A stretch of 64,000 nt of DNA from Agapanthus africanus (Eukaryota > Streptophyta > Magnoliopsida > Asparagales > Amaryllidaceae), in NCBI GenBank assembly GCA_030015575.1, contig JASDDO010000006.1, positions 106,756,045 through 106,820,044 of the forward strand. The letters run 5' to 3'. The position numbers and the translations under genes are program-made. This document shows, piece by piece, positions 1 through 12,400 of the stretch. Within the stretch, counting starts at the first letter, position 1. Every line of letters starts with the position of its first letter. A model generated the notes under the pieces. The model had not been told where the DNA came from. It made no database searches and saw only the letters and a list, made by a program, of their open reading frames with translations.

Positions 1-1707
1 AGAGCCATTTCTACAGTTGATCAAAGCATTTGAAGTAGTCAGGAAAGGTCGTCTTAAAATCACCGGGATTCGGCTGTTGGGGTTAGCTACAGGTTGTATT
101 TCAAGAACAATAAAGTCAATGGGAAATATTAATTCCTTGATTTTGATCAACACATCCTCGAGCTCCCCCTTTGGTGTTTTAGTGGAACGACCAGCAAGTT
201 GCAAGGTGACCTTGGTGGGTTTCAGCTCACCCACCTCCAACTGTTCCTAGACCAGGGAACAAGTTTACACTCGTAGCTAAGTGTAATAACGCATGGTTGA
301 TGACCTTGTCTCCAACATGAATTGAAATTGTAGGACTGGGTCCTTTTATTTCATCGGTAGAGAATTGGACGAGACATCACTTATGTTGCTAGCTAGAAAG
401 ACTTTCTTAAGCACTTGTGTATTCTTCTTCTTGGTGCGCATGTCCTTCAAAATTTTTGCATACGCGGGACTTGTTGGATTGCATCAAGAAGAGGAATGTT
501 GACTTTGACTTGCTTAAAATTTTCCAAAACCTTTTCCATTTGAGTTGATTGCTTGGTAGACCTTAATCGATTTGGAAATGGGGCCTTTCGGTTCAACAGG
601 TTGGTCTAACTGTGGAGGACTCAGTTTGGAAGAGAGCCGGCTCATGATTTGGTACTGAAATGGAGCATGCAATGGATACAATAGAAGTGTTTTCCAGGAG
701 ATCGGTTGGACTCAGAGGCAATGTGTGGTTCAACAGAATTGGTCGAGTCATTTAGCATGATAATCTGGTTGTCAATTTGCATACCGGAGCTCAAGGTGGT
801 GATCATATTCACATGACTAACTTGGTTCTCATGAACCAAATTGACTCGATTGGTTCGAGGATCCTTAGGGTTGATGATTGGTTGACTAGGAAGCGTTCCT
901 TTCTCTCACTAACCGTAGCAGCCAACTGCCCTATTCGTGCCTCCAGTCTAGTTATCACTTGAGGGTGGCTGTTATGCAATTGCCCGGAGGTTTGCATAAA
1001 AGAGTGTAAACTAGACTCTGGGTCTGCGAAGATTGTTTCAACAAAGCTTCACTCCCCTTTTCTAACGTAGAGACCCTCTTGTCTTCAGGAGTGAAGCAAG
1101 AAAGTGTAAAAGCCGGATTGAGTTGAACAGGGTTGTTTTGATTGGGTGTTGGGCCCATTTTTTGATTTTGAAATGGTTGATTTTGAAATTGCTGGAATGA
1201 TGGAACATAATTGGAGGTTTGAACACCTTAAAATGCGTTTTGATTCCAAGCAAATTGTGGTGATTCCTCCACCCGGGATTATAAGTCTGAGAGAACAGGT
1301 TACTCCAAGGTCTTTGACACATAGCTTTGACTTGTTCTTGATCTCAGAGACCGAGAGAGAACGAACATTCTTCTGTGAGATGGGTAGAGCCACTACAAAC
1401 AACACAAACTGTTCGGGATATTCGATTGATTGGAGATAGTGATGAATTTTTAGGCTCAAAAGCTTCAAGTTTGCGTATCAAAGCAGGCACTTTAGCTACA
1501 GCAGCTACAGAGGTATCAACATTGTGGACGTCGTTCTTGGACAGAGTGGGTTTTTCTCTTTCCCATTGGACAATTTTTTCGTCTAAGTCTTCTAGAAATG
1601 TCCATGCGTCATTTTAATTATTTTTTTTATGAAGTCCCCTTTGACACATGGACTCTAACATTGTTTTGGAGGTGTAATCAAGACCATAGATAATTTGACA
1701 ATCTCCA
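1..1707 (-). pseudogene. A1 gag-protease remnant (C-terminal gag and protease)
   Basis: The minus strand matches A2's Gag-protease at low identity and in several frames. The segment around 1-250 corresponds to the protease core of A2 near 34435-34640. The segment around 640-840 corresponds to A2's linker that reads NVNAITTLRSG. The segment around 1085-1470 corresponds to the zinc-knuckle and Gln/Asn-rich part. No frame stays open for more than about 130 codons, so this is a pseudogene. The sequence resumes without loss at 13414 after the chromovirus insertion. Confidence 0.75.
1703..1707. repeat. Target-site duplication CTCCA (left copy)
   Basis: CTCCA immediately precedes the TG of the left chromovirus LTR. 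The same five bases follow the CA of the right LTR at 13409-13413. The two copies define the element's ends exactly. Confidence 0.95.
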
Positions 1708-4439
1708 TGTCACGACCTAGAATTGGCCCGTGACGGCCCTAATACTACGCAACGCCTAAAGACGCAACGTAGTAAAAGAAAGCCAAACCCAGAAATCTAA
1801 ACCATAAAAATACGGAAAAGATAATATAAGTTTTGAAACATTTGAAATCGCAACCCAAATTCTTTAAAAGCCTTACTTTCTTTCTTTAAAATTTTAGCAA
1901 CACCCCTTTTTGTAAAACCCAGCAAAGATGAATACAATGCAAATATACGACGCCGTAGCGAAGAAATAAAGACAGTAGAGAGAAAGATGTATATAAAAGA
2001 CATCAAATCCACAATAATACACATAACGTCCTCACCAAGTCTCTATGTCCACAAATACAATATTAGATGGAGGGAGAGTACAATATACAACGAAGGTATA
2101 ATATGAAATACAGATAACCGTCTAACCCACCTAAGCAAAATGGTACTGGGAGCTGAGGCGGTATCTGTAGCAAAAGGTGGTAGCTGGATAGCTGAATAAA
2201 GGAATAGCCTGCCTCGACTACTCTGGGGGACAACCTGAAACACCTGTGGCACAACGGGGGTGAGTTGCCAACTCGTGAATAGTATAAAACATATGCAGGT
2301 AATCGCAGGAATGCACGTACAGCATGAATCTAAGATATGCGATTACAGTAGAAATATGTCATGCAATGCTGAAATAAGAAGAGTACACTAGCAGGTACAA
2401 TTACTATGTGAAGCAATGATGACATGATAATAGTATGCAATAACTATGCAATAGAGATATGAGAAAGCAAGTATGCAACTATCATAAGGGTACACTACAA
2501 GTACTACCAATATATGGATCTGTGCATAAGGTAGGTAAGGGTGAGGTATAGGGTGGAATGTCATTTCCCACGGAAACCTGACGACGTGGCAGGATCACAA
2601 TCCATCAAGATACTCCAATCCCAAGTCCTCAAATCAGCCTCCACATGGGGCACTCACATCATATAAGTCTCACATCTCCTCAATGTACAATATCGAGTAA
2701 TCTCCTATACCCCGAATGTACAAATCACCAATCACCTAGGTATATCCAATGTCCAATCCCAATGAATCACCTAGTATCCCAAGTCCAATCTCCAATAAGT
2801 TTCTAGCATCCTAAAGGTAAATATATGTACAGAAATAAATATGATGGGGGCAATACACATATATTAGCGTCCCATACCACTAATATTGGTGTAAGGGTAT
2901 ATATAACAACGGCTAAATCCCCTGTTATATATACAAAAAGGGGTTAAAGAAATATCATGAAACCGTGTGCCAAGCATCGACACAGAAATCCTCGTATATG
3001 GGGCTCCGTCAGTCCGGATCAACCCACGGGGTCCGTCTGCAGTGTCGGCCCTCGGCCCCGACAGTACAGGTCATCCCGCATCCATCTCTCTCTACTCTGG
3101 CCAGTAGCCTCCAGACAACTGCCAGGTCTAATCAATCACCGGTAGGTACTCGCCCGCCTCCAGGCTCAATCGGCAAACCCATCGATCTTCTCGCCGAGGG
3201 GAACCATACCGGGCCCCACCATGTACCCTCATACGGCAACCACACCTCGTATGGAGTAGATAATCAGCACCGATAAAACTCATGGGGGACGCTCAAATAT
3301 CATATCAAGGAAACCGGGTTGTTACATGTATGCATAATTTCATGAACTCCCGCGGTTCCCAAATCCCGAAAACATCATGTAAAATCCAGATAAACAATGC
3401 GCAATCCAAGAATAAATGTATGCGATATATCTGAATGCGAGCAGGTAAACACAAGTATATAGCTGAACCAGATGTATGCGAAATCAAGATAAGGTACAGC
3501 TAAGTAACATCAGTAAATGTGAATATGCGACAACAACTGAATATGTGTCTAACATACAGGTGTAGCAAAATATAGGTATCTACCTATAGGAACTGATGTC
3601 GTATACCCCCTGGGTATAAGTAACATATGTAGGAATCCCTCCCGGTATAGGTAAAATATGTAGGAGGTATACCTGTAGCTGTATCGCAAAGTGAAAATAT
3701 ACCTATCACTAAAGGTATGATACACTATAGGTATACCGATAAGCTAGATGTCATGTGTGGCAAGCACTAGTAGCTATAAGGGGTAGTGTGTGACATAGCA
3801 ATTATTGACGGTGTGTGTGTAGCATACAATTCGTGCTCGTGCAACATGAACCGTCAATAATGTGTGCAGTGTCCTACGGCTACTAGTCACAGTATATAAC
3901 TATATCAAGAAAAGTAGTAAATGCGCAATTCTACAATGACGTAGAATGTGCGACAGGTAATTGAATCCTAGCCCAGACGCATAACGCCATGCTGGCGATT
4001 CCCCTGTAGATGTTATATCTACTCACCTAAACTCCACGCTGGGTGAATCCTATCACTTGCTCCCCCTGTAGCCGTGTCCGTAGCTCCTGCCTGCAAACCT
4101 GTAAATAGGACATGGAAATCACATATAAGCCAAAATATTCCGCGAAACGCGATATCGAATCGAAACGAGAAACTCGCGTCGCGAACTAAACGCGCGTGTG
4201 CACGATACGCTGAATCGTGTGTGTACGCGTCTAAAACCCATCGCGACACGCCGCGATACGCTGGATCACAGAACCCACTCACGTATCGCGCGTATCGCGT
4301 AAACACAACGGACATGCAAAACGACATATAGTCCCAGATTTTCCTACAGGTAAGATATTACAAAACTAGACATGCCAAAGACCTAGAAAACACAGAAGGG
4401 AACCATACAACAAAACCCCAACATCCCTCTCCCCTTCCT

Positions 4440-4477
4440 GGCCGCAAATTGCGGCCAGAATGCCAAAATTGGCGGCC
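4440..4477. repeat. Palindrome pair inside the chromovirus LTR
   Basis: A 17-nt palindrome, GGCCGCAAATTGCGGCC, is followed after a short A-rich spacer by GGCGGCC. The identical arrangement is in the other LTR at about 12218-12255. The layout resembles the palindrome pairs found in other elements of this window. Confidence 0.6.
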
Positions 4478-4886
4478 TGAACATGGGGGTAGGGGCTCGT
4501 GCTCTGGTGGTGTATCCTAGACCTAGGTATCATGTCCCAGTTTCCACAATTTTACCTGAAGGCATCGGGTCAGCAGCAGATCACAAGTATCCAATAAAAC
4601 ACTTTAAAAACACCAAATTGCACAATATGGAAAGTCTATGGTATTTTAGTGAAACCTGGGGAAATTCTCAGTTGAAGTGGCCTTGTTAACACTTAAATAA
4701 GCTAAAGTAGCTAACACAATCAACAATTTACCAAAATCCCACTTAAATACCATAATCTAGCACAAATTAGTTAATTTAGCACTAATCGAAGCAATTAACA
4801 CACAAGCTACACAAACAAGCAATAGGGTTCAGAAAATATACCCTATGGGATCCTAGAAAGCAAGAGAAGAAGTGTGGAGGAGAGGA

Positions 4887-5158
4887 GGGCTGCTGCTCTG
4901 CTGCTGCTTCTGTTGCTGTTGTTGTCTTGGTTGTTGTTGTTGTTGTTGTTAAGATGATGATGGTGATGCTGATGATGATGCTGATAATGAGGATGCTGCT
5001 GCCACTGCTGGAAAGGATGATGAAGCTGCTGCCGTTGCTGTTGTTGCTGTTGTTGTTGTTGTGAGATGATGATGAAGATGATCCCTGCAGCTGCTGCTGC
5101 CACTGGCTGTTGCTGCTGCTGCCAAGGCTTGCTGCTGCTGCTGCTTCTCTCTCTCTGC
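4887..5158. repeat. Trinucleotide microsatellite in the LTR (CTG/TTG/GAT)
   Basis: Imperfect runs of CTG, TTG and GAT give long open frames on both strands that translate to poly-Gln, poly-Ser, poly-His or poly-Ala. These are composition artefacts. The copy in the other LTR (about 12668-12944) differs by whole repeat units. Confidence 0.85.
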
Positions 5159-5628
5159 AGTGAGTGTGTGTGTGTTTGTGAGAGAGAGAATGAGGGAAAA
5201 GAGAATGAGAGTGAGTGCAAGGCTACAACCCCTCCCTCTCTCCTTCTCTCTCATCAATAATGAGGCATGGTTCACCCCATGCTCACCATGCCCTCTCTCT
5301 CACCCAAGTCAACATTCATATCAAAAGAAAATAAATTAAAACCTTTTTCCAATTTGAATTTCATTTAAAAAGAACAACCATGCACTTAAAACCCAAAACA
5401 CTTAAACAATAACCTAAAGAGGATGGGTTAATTTATCATGCTTGCTAAACATGATCTAACCCCAAAAACAACTCTAGTTATCATGCACAAGTGTGTGTGT
5501 GCCTAACAAAATATAATAAAATAATCAATAAATAGGATAAAATATTTAAAACTTAATTTGGTAAACTTTTTATTAAAAACCACACATTAAAATATAATTA
5601 GCTACAAAACACATTCTAAGGTGTTACA

Positions 5629-5646
5629 ATATCCCCCCCTTAAAAG
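5629..5646 (-). other. Polypurine tract of the chromovirus
   Basis: On the minus strand a purine run with seven consecutive G abuts the TG of the LTR at 5628. This is the plus-strand primer for reverse transcription and fixes the element's orientation. Confidence 0.85.
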
Positions 5647-5694
5647 AAATTCGTCCCCGAATTTAAAAAAATAATCCGATACGCATACCTTCAA

Positions 5695-8460
5695 GAGAAG
5701 ATTAAAATCCTCAAATCTCGTTCGCAGCCTCCCAAGTGACTAACTCACTATACGGCTACGTCCAAGGAAACCCTTCACAGATGGCAAGACTCCTGACCGA
5801 CGTTTCTCCACCTGTCAAGCCATTAACACACATGGCTGCGGGTGAACGAAAGATCGCGTCCAGCTAAATGGTCTGGTGCCAAATCATGTGAGAAAGGTCA
5901 AGAAGGTAATTGTAAAATATCATCACAAGGAATACGGGGTGAAAATCCAATAATCTGGACGGAAGTGCCAAATTGAAGGCAACAAAACTAACTCACTTAT
6001 AGGATCTAAAAAGGACCTAAATCCTGGGATAAGCTTCCCAAAATCCAACACGTCATTCATCGGAAAGTCCATAGGAATACATAATCTGTCCTACGAACTC
6101 GAGTCTATGACCAACACCGTCGTCATAAGACCTCAGTTCGAAATGGACAATCCCCATCCTGACCTAACACAACTGGACTATCTCCGAAGTCTCTAGACTA
6201 GCTGGGGTCCAAAGTCCTACTTACGCAGAGTCAGAAAACAACAGGCTGGCGATCGACACGACCTAACCCCTAAGCCTAAGGGTGGCCAATTGGAGTGTCT
6301 CCTGATAACGGCTATCGAAGGAGAACCCTAACGATGACGAGTGACGATCCCAAGCTGCTGACGACCAAACAAAACAAACACACAACTTAACAAACACCAA
6401 TGAGCACATTGAGTAAAACCGGACAACAAGAATCCGAATGGAGTCATACCCTGACTAAACTTGGGTATAAACCATAACGAAATTCGTGGAGACCTGCTCC
6501 CATTCCTTCTTCGGAACGGTAAAAGATTGCAATTCTCCAGCCGGCCTCAGATGCTCGACCCAAAGCACACAACAAGACAGACACTCGAAACGAAACCTGA
6601 AACTTCTCTTTACATCTCTGTCCACTCGTAACTATCTCACAAGTCACGCCAGAGCTGATGGAACTTGAATGTATAAATAGAGAGTTGACAGATATGCATG
6701 CTCTAGGATTATACGTCTCTACCCGATGAAACCAGGTACACAAACGCGTCCCTAACTTAGCACATCATTGTCACAAATCAAGGTCTCCGAATCATTACCC
6801 AGCCGAGTATGCTCAAATATCACGGACAAACGAGCATCGGCGGGCAGTGCCTCGCGAAAACGATTTAAGGAAGGTGGTCGGGCGCGGACATGAGCAAGCT
6901 GTCCCCTCCGTAGAGACGAACAAGCTATACTCAACGATCACACAAAACTGTAAATCTGCAGAAGACTATCACAACAATCCAAATCTGCTGCAGGAAGATG
7001 TACATTAAGCTCTAGTGGTCCGTGGAAAAATCTGACACGACTCTCAAGCAAGTAGTGTCTCCAAATCTCCAACGCAAAACCACTGCGGCCATCTCCAGAT
7101 TATGAGTGGAATATCCTCCTCGTACTTCCTCCAATATAGGAAAAGCAAAAGTGATATCTCTATAGTGTCACCTCAGTACACCCTCGAGCCCACTCAAGAA
7201 ACATTACAGTTAAACAACGAAGTCGCCCGAACCAAAAGCAAGGAAAGACTGATGCAGTTGTTAACTGAATCTTCAACTGCTGAAAACTCCGTACACATGC
7301 CTCAGTCCAAAGAAAAGAAACCTCCTTTTGGTCAATTCAGTCGACGGTATAGCACTGCTCTAGCAATCCTGCATGAAACGGCGGCAAAAACCTGCCAAGC
7401 CCAACAATCTGCGGATCTCCGTCCTGCACACAAGTCTGGGCCTAAGCTGTACGGCCACGATCTCCCTCGGAACCATACGAAACCGTCTCCCGTGACTACA
7501 AGACCTAGGAGTCAACACAAACAAGCCTGAAGAAACACTCTGAGAATTTAGCAACTGCTGGTACTCTCCCAGTATCTGCATAACAAATCCTCAGGTGCTA
7601 CTCCTGTTCCTCAAGATACATTAAGTAGACCAGAGTGTCGTAAGTAACACAACAGAAACTGGTCGAGGAACGGCCTGCAGAAATCTGGTTCATCATATCT
7701 ACGAATGCTGCTAGGGCGACAGTGAATCCAACGACTCACAAAAACACACAAAGCCCGTAGCACGCACAAGGCAGTCTTCGGAATGCCGTCACTCCGAATC
7801 CGCAATAATGATGACCTGATCCCAAGCAAACTTAGAAAATGTCTCGCACTGTGGAGCTAATCGAAGAAATCGTCACGGCGAGGTGAAGGATACCTATCCG
7901 CACCGTAAGCCGGTTCAATTGACGATCCGTCGATACACAACCCTAAACTGCCGTCTTTCTCCTTGACGAACAGAAATAGGAACTTCCAAAAGCGAAACAC
8001 TCAGACGCACAAAACTCCCCAAACCAAAACTCTGCAGCTGATCCTTAAGCTCCCTCAGCTTCGCCGGCTCATCTGGAACAACGTCAGAAAAACTCTCGCA
8101 CGAAAGGAACCCGGTCCAACAATCCCACTGTGGCTCCAGTATCACGAATGAACGCCAAGAATTCACGACATCTCCTCAGTAGCCGACTAGCGAAAAAAAG
8201 GCTGAATTCAAGCTGTGAAAGGCGGCACAACTATCCACCTGCACAACAAGAACTGACTTGCCGGGGAAAACAAAACCTAACTTGTTTCCTCACGGTAGTC
8301 CACAGACGCCTAACACGTAACCGACCAGTCCGTGCCCAGGAGAACGTCAAATCCAACATCTCTAGAAGGATTAAACGACGGACGAATCTCTATCTCCTAT
8401 CCGATTGGCACGAAACTGAAATACGTGTCGCGCAACAAAAGAATCGCTGACAGAAGTTAA
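5695..8460 (-). pseudogene. Chromovirus pol remnant (protease to chromodomain), frame-shifted
   Basis: Domains can be followed in order on the minus strand but no frame stays open. Around 8300-8400 is a protease C-terminal trace reading like LLGTDW. At 7915-8166 is the start of reverse transcriptase, with the linker reading ELKDQL. At 7611-7829 is the palm region in shifted frames, and at 7360-7581 the EIRRLLGLAGF block. At 6752-6934 is the linker before integrase, and at 6444-6743 the integrase zinc-binding region with frameshifts. At about 5705-5730 is TWEAANEI, the end of a chromodomain. The order matches a chromovirus pol. No catalytic reading frame survives. Confidence 0.85.
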
Positions 8461-8471
8461 AACAACTACGA

Positions 8472-9230
8472 CTAATCTACCCAACCACGGTACAAGCAAG
8501 AAACAAACAAATACACCAAGAGAAAATATAACTCAAGGGTACCTGAAAACTCCACATTGAACATCTGCGCGTCCCAATGAGTAGAAGCAAACTCCTGTGT
8601 CTGCTCTCTACTCGCAGCTGGATGAACTCCTCTGGTAGCCTGCGCCCTCTGAGCAAATCTTCCACGTCCACGGCCTCTCTGAATACGATCCTGACGCCGT
8701 GCTGAGGAACAATCCCTGACGAAGTGCTGAAGGCTTCCGCATCGAAAACATCCACGTGCTGACTGCTGACCATCCTGGGGCTGAGAGCTGAACGACTGTC
8801 CTCGTCCTAAGCCTCTGTTACTCCCGCTACGGCCACGAAATCTGTCTCGACGACCAAACCTCTGTCTCTGGGCTGGTATGCTGGTACGAGTCCTCCACTG
8901 TCCTGGAACTCTCTGAGCCTCCGAAGTATGCGCCTCGTCAACTGGAGCTGCAACCACTGGTGCTATGTAAGTGACGGACTGCTGCACGCTGATCGTAAGG
9001 GACAGCTGAGTAACAGGGGTGACCACCTCCTGTCGTAGCTCCCGAACGACATCCACCAAAGAACTCATCGTCTGGCGGAACTCCTGCATCTCTACCAAAA
9101 GTCTATCCATGGTATAGATCGTAGGCTGATCCGTCTGCACCTGTGCAACTAGAGTGTCATCCTGGTCAGTACTCGTCTCACCCGAGCTAACTCTGACCTC
9201 GGCCCTCGCTGCATCGCTCTGAGTCCCCAT
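8472..9230 (-). CDS. gag: Chromovirus Gag, internally shortened
   Basis: This open frame encodes 252 residues from the first true ATG, at 9228-9230. Gag packages the element's RNA into particles. A CCHC zinc knuckle of spacing CX2CX4HX4C (CFRCGSLQHFVRDC) lies near residues 160-173, after an Arg/Gly-rich stretch. The N-terminal third is acidic with a possible coiled coil (LVEMQEFRQTMSSLVDVVREL). The capsid-like retrotransposon Gag core that normally sits between these parts is not visible, so an internal deletion is likely and assembly function is doubtful. The frame then runs into the dead pol. Confidence 0.75.
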   Translation of the reverse strand: MGTQSDAARAEVRVSSGETSTDQDDTLVAQVQTDQPTIYTMDRLLVEMQEFRQTMSSLVDVVRELRQEVVTPVTQLSLTISVQQSVTYIAPVVAAPVDEAHTSEAQRVPGQWRTRTSIPAQRQRFGRRDRFRGRSGSNRGLGRGQSFSSQPQDGQQSARGCFRCGSLQHFVRDCSSARRQDRIQRGRGRGRFAQRAQATRGVHPAASREQTQEFASTHWDAQMFNVEFSGTLELYFLLVYLFVSCLYRGWVD

Positions 9231-9469
9231 AGTCGTCGGCGACAAGGCTAGAAATAGATATAAGATGAGATTCGATAAGAATGAGGAAATCGAATCTCAA
9301 AGATATGAATCATCAAGGAAGGAATGTCAAGCAAATTGTACTTAGGTCACTTAATGCAAGGTACCGCGCTGTGGGTATGCTGCAGACATACACACACTAC
9401 GTTACTCTGCTTAAGCTACCTACTCCATCATACTAAGGTCATCCAACACTCCGAAAGGTAAAACCTAAC

Positions 9470-9481
9470 GCTCTGATACCA
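9470..9481 (-). other. Primer-binding site, tRNA-iMet (chromovirus)
   Basis: The minus strand reads TGGTATCAGAGC four bases from the inner edge of the LTR at 9486. It is complementary to the 3' end of initiator tRNA-Met. Confidence 0.9.
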
Positions 9482-9485
9482 ATTT

Positions 9486-12400
9486 TGTCACGACCCAGAA
9501 TTGGCCCGTGACGGCCCTAATACTACGCAACGCCTAAAGACGCAACGTAGTAAAAGAAAGCCAAACCCAGAAATCTAAACCATAAAAATACGGAAAAGAT
9601 AATATAAGTTTTGAAACATTTGAAATCGCAACCCAAATTCTTTAAAAGTCTTACTTTCTTTCTTTAAAATTTTAGCAACACCCCTTTTTGTAAAACCCAG
9701 CAAAGATGAATACAATGCAAATATACGACGCCGTAGCGAAGAAATAAAGACAGTAGAGAGAAAGATGTATATAAAAGACATCAAATCCATAATAATACAC
9801 ATAACGTCCTCACCAAGTCTCTATGTCCACAAATACAATAGTAGATGGAGGGAGAGTACAATATACAACGAAGGTATAATATGAAATACAGATAACCGTC
9901 TAACCCACCTAAGCAAAATGGTACTGGGAGCTGAGGCGGTATCTGTAGCAAAAGGTGGTAGCTGGATAGCTGAATAAAGGAATAGCCTGCCTCGACTACT
10001 CTGGGGGACAACCTGAAACACCTGTGGCACAACGGGGGTGAGTTGCCAACTCGTGAATAGTATAAAACATATGCAGGTAATCGCAGGAATGCACGTACAG
10101 CATGAATCTAAGATATGCGATTACAGTAGAAATATGTCATGCAATGCTGAAATAAGAAGAGTACACTAGCAGGTACAATTACTATGTGAAGCAATGATGA
10201 CATGATAATAGTATGCAATAACTATGCAATAGAGATATGAGAAAGCAAGTATGCAACTATCATAAGGGTACACTACAAGTACTACCAATATATGGATCTG
10301 TGCATAAGGTAGGTAAGGGTGAGGTATAGGGTGGAATGTCATTTCCCACGGAAACCTGACGACGTGGCAGGATCACAATCCATCAAGATACTCCAATCCC
10401 AAGTCCTCAAATCAGCCTCCACATGGGGCACTCACATCATATAAGTCTCACATCTCCTCAATGTACAATATCGAGTAATCTCCTATACCCCGAATGTACA
10501 AATCACCAATCACCTAGGTATATCCAATGTCCAATCCCAATGAATCACCTAGTATCCCAAGTCCAATCTCCAATAAGTTTCTAGCATCCTAAAGGTAAAT
10601 ATATGTACAGAAATAAATATGATGGGGGCAATACACATATATTAGCGTCCCATACCACTAATATTGGTGTAAGGGTATATATAACAACGGCTAAATCCCC
10701 TGTTATATATACAAAAAGGGGTTAAAGAAATATCATGAAACCGTGTGCCAAGCATCGACACAGAAATCCTCGTATATGGGGCTCCGTCAGTCCGGATCAA
10801 CCCACGGGGTCCGTCTGCAGTGTCGGCCCTCGGCCCCGACAGTACAGGTCATCCCGCATCCATCTCTCTCTACTCTGGCCAGTAGCCTCCAGACAACTGC
10901 CAGGTCTAATCAATCACCGGTAGGTACTCGCCCGCCTCCAGGCTCAATCGGCAAACCCATCGATCTTCTCGCCGAGGGGAACCATACCGGGCCCCACCAT
11001 GTACCCTCATACGGCAACCACACCTCGTATGGAGTAGATAATCAGCACCGATAAAACTCATGGGGGACGCTCAAATATCATATCAAGGAAACCGGGTTGT
11101 TACATGTATGCATAATTTCATGAACTCCCGCGGTTCCCAAATCCCGAAAACATCATGTAAAATCCAGATAAACAATGCGCAATCCAAGAATAAATGTATG
11201 CGATATATCTGAATGCGAGCAGGTAAACACAAGTATATAGCTGAACCAGATGTATGCGAAATCAAGATAAGGTACAGCTAAGTAACATCAGTAAATGTGA
11301 ATATGCGACAACAACTGAATATGTGTCTAACATACAGGTGTAGCAAAATATAGGTATCTACCTATAGGAACTGATGTCGTATACCCCCTGGGTATAAGTA
11401 ACATATGTAGGAATCCCTCCCGGTATAGGTAAAATATGTAGGAGGTATACCTGTAGCTGTATCGCAAAGTGAAAATATACCTATCACTAAAGGTATGATA
11501 CACTATAGGTATACCGATAAGCTAGATGTCATGTGTGGCAAGCACTAGTAGCTATAAGGGGTAGTGTGTGACATAGCAATTATTGACGGTGTGTGTGTAG
11601 CATACAATTCGTGCTCGTGCAACATGAACCGTCAATAATGTGTGCAGTGTCCTACGGCTACTAGTCACAGTATATAACTATATCAAGAAAAGTAGTAAAT
11701 GCGCAATTCTACAATGACGTAGAATGTGCGACAGGTAATTGAATCCTAGCCCAGACGCATAACGCCATGCGGGCGATTCCCCTGTAGATGTTATATCTAC
11801 TCACCTAAACTCCACGCTGGGTGAATCCTATCACTTGCTCCCCCTGTAGCCGTGTCCGTAGCTCCTGCCTGCAAACCTGTAAATAGGACATGGAAATCAC
11901 ATATAAGCCAAAATATTCCGCGAAACGCGATATCGAATCGAAACGAGAAACTCGCGTCGCGAACTAAACGCGCGTGTGCACGATACGCTGAATCGTGTGT
12001 GTACGCGTCTAAAACCCATCGCGACACGCCGCGATACGCTGGATCACAGAACCCACTCACGTATCGCGCATATCGCGTAAACACAACGGACATGCAAAAC
12101 GACATATAGTCCCAGATTTTCCTACAGGTAAGATATTACAAAACTAGACATGCCAAAGACCTAGAAAACACAGAAGGGAACCATACAACAAAACCCCAAC
12201 ATCCCTCTCCCCTTCCTGGCCGCAAATTGCGGCCAGAATGCCAAAATTGGCGGCCTGAACATGGGGGTAGGGGCTCGTGCTCTGGTGGTGTATCCTAGAC
12301 CTAGGTATCATGTCCCAGTTTCCACAATTTTACCTGAAGGCATCGGGTCAGCAGCAGATCACAAGTATCCAATAAAACACTTTAAAAACACCAAATTGCA

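Larger units (their letters stand above)
1708..5628 (-). repeat. Chromovirus 3' LTR
   Basis: Plus-strand sequence begins TGTCACGACC and ends GGTGTTACA. It is nearly identical to 9486-13408. It contains a GC-rich palindrome pair at 4440-4477 and a CTG/TTG-rich trinucleotide tract at 4887-5158. Confidence 0.95.

Noticed and set aside
2957-3276. 62- and 103-codon overlapping ORFs repeated in both chromovirus LTRs (10735-11054)
   Set aside because: Identity between the copies is due to LTR duplication. Two frames overlap, and no domain or start context supports a gene.
4843-5275. ORFs rich in Gln, Ser, His or Ala in the chromovirus LTR (also 12560-13119)
   Set aside because: They come from a trinucleotide microsatellite that is open in many frames on both strands. 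The two LTR copies differ in length, without sign of coding constraint.
7102-7530. 142-codon plus-strand ORF inside the chromovirus
   Set aside because: It is antisense to the decayed reverse transcriptase, has no recognisable domain, and overlaps frames that match pol on the other strand.
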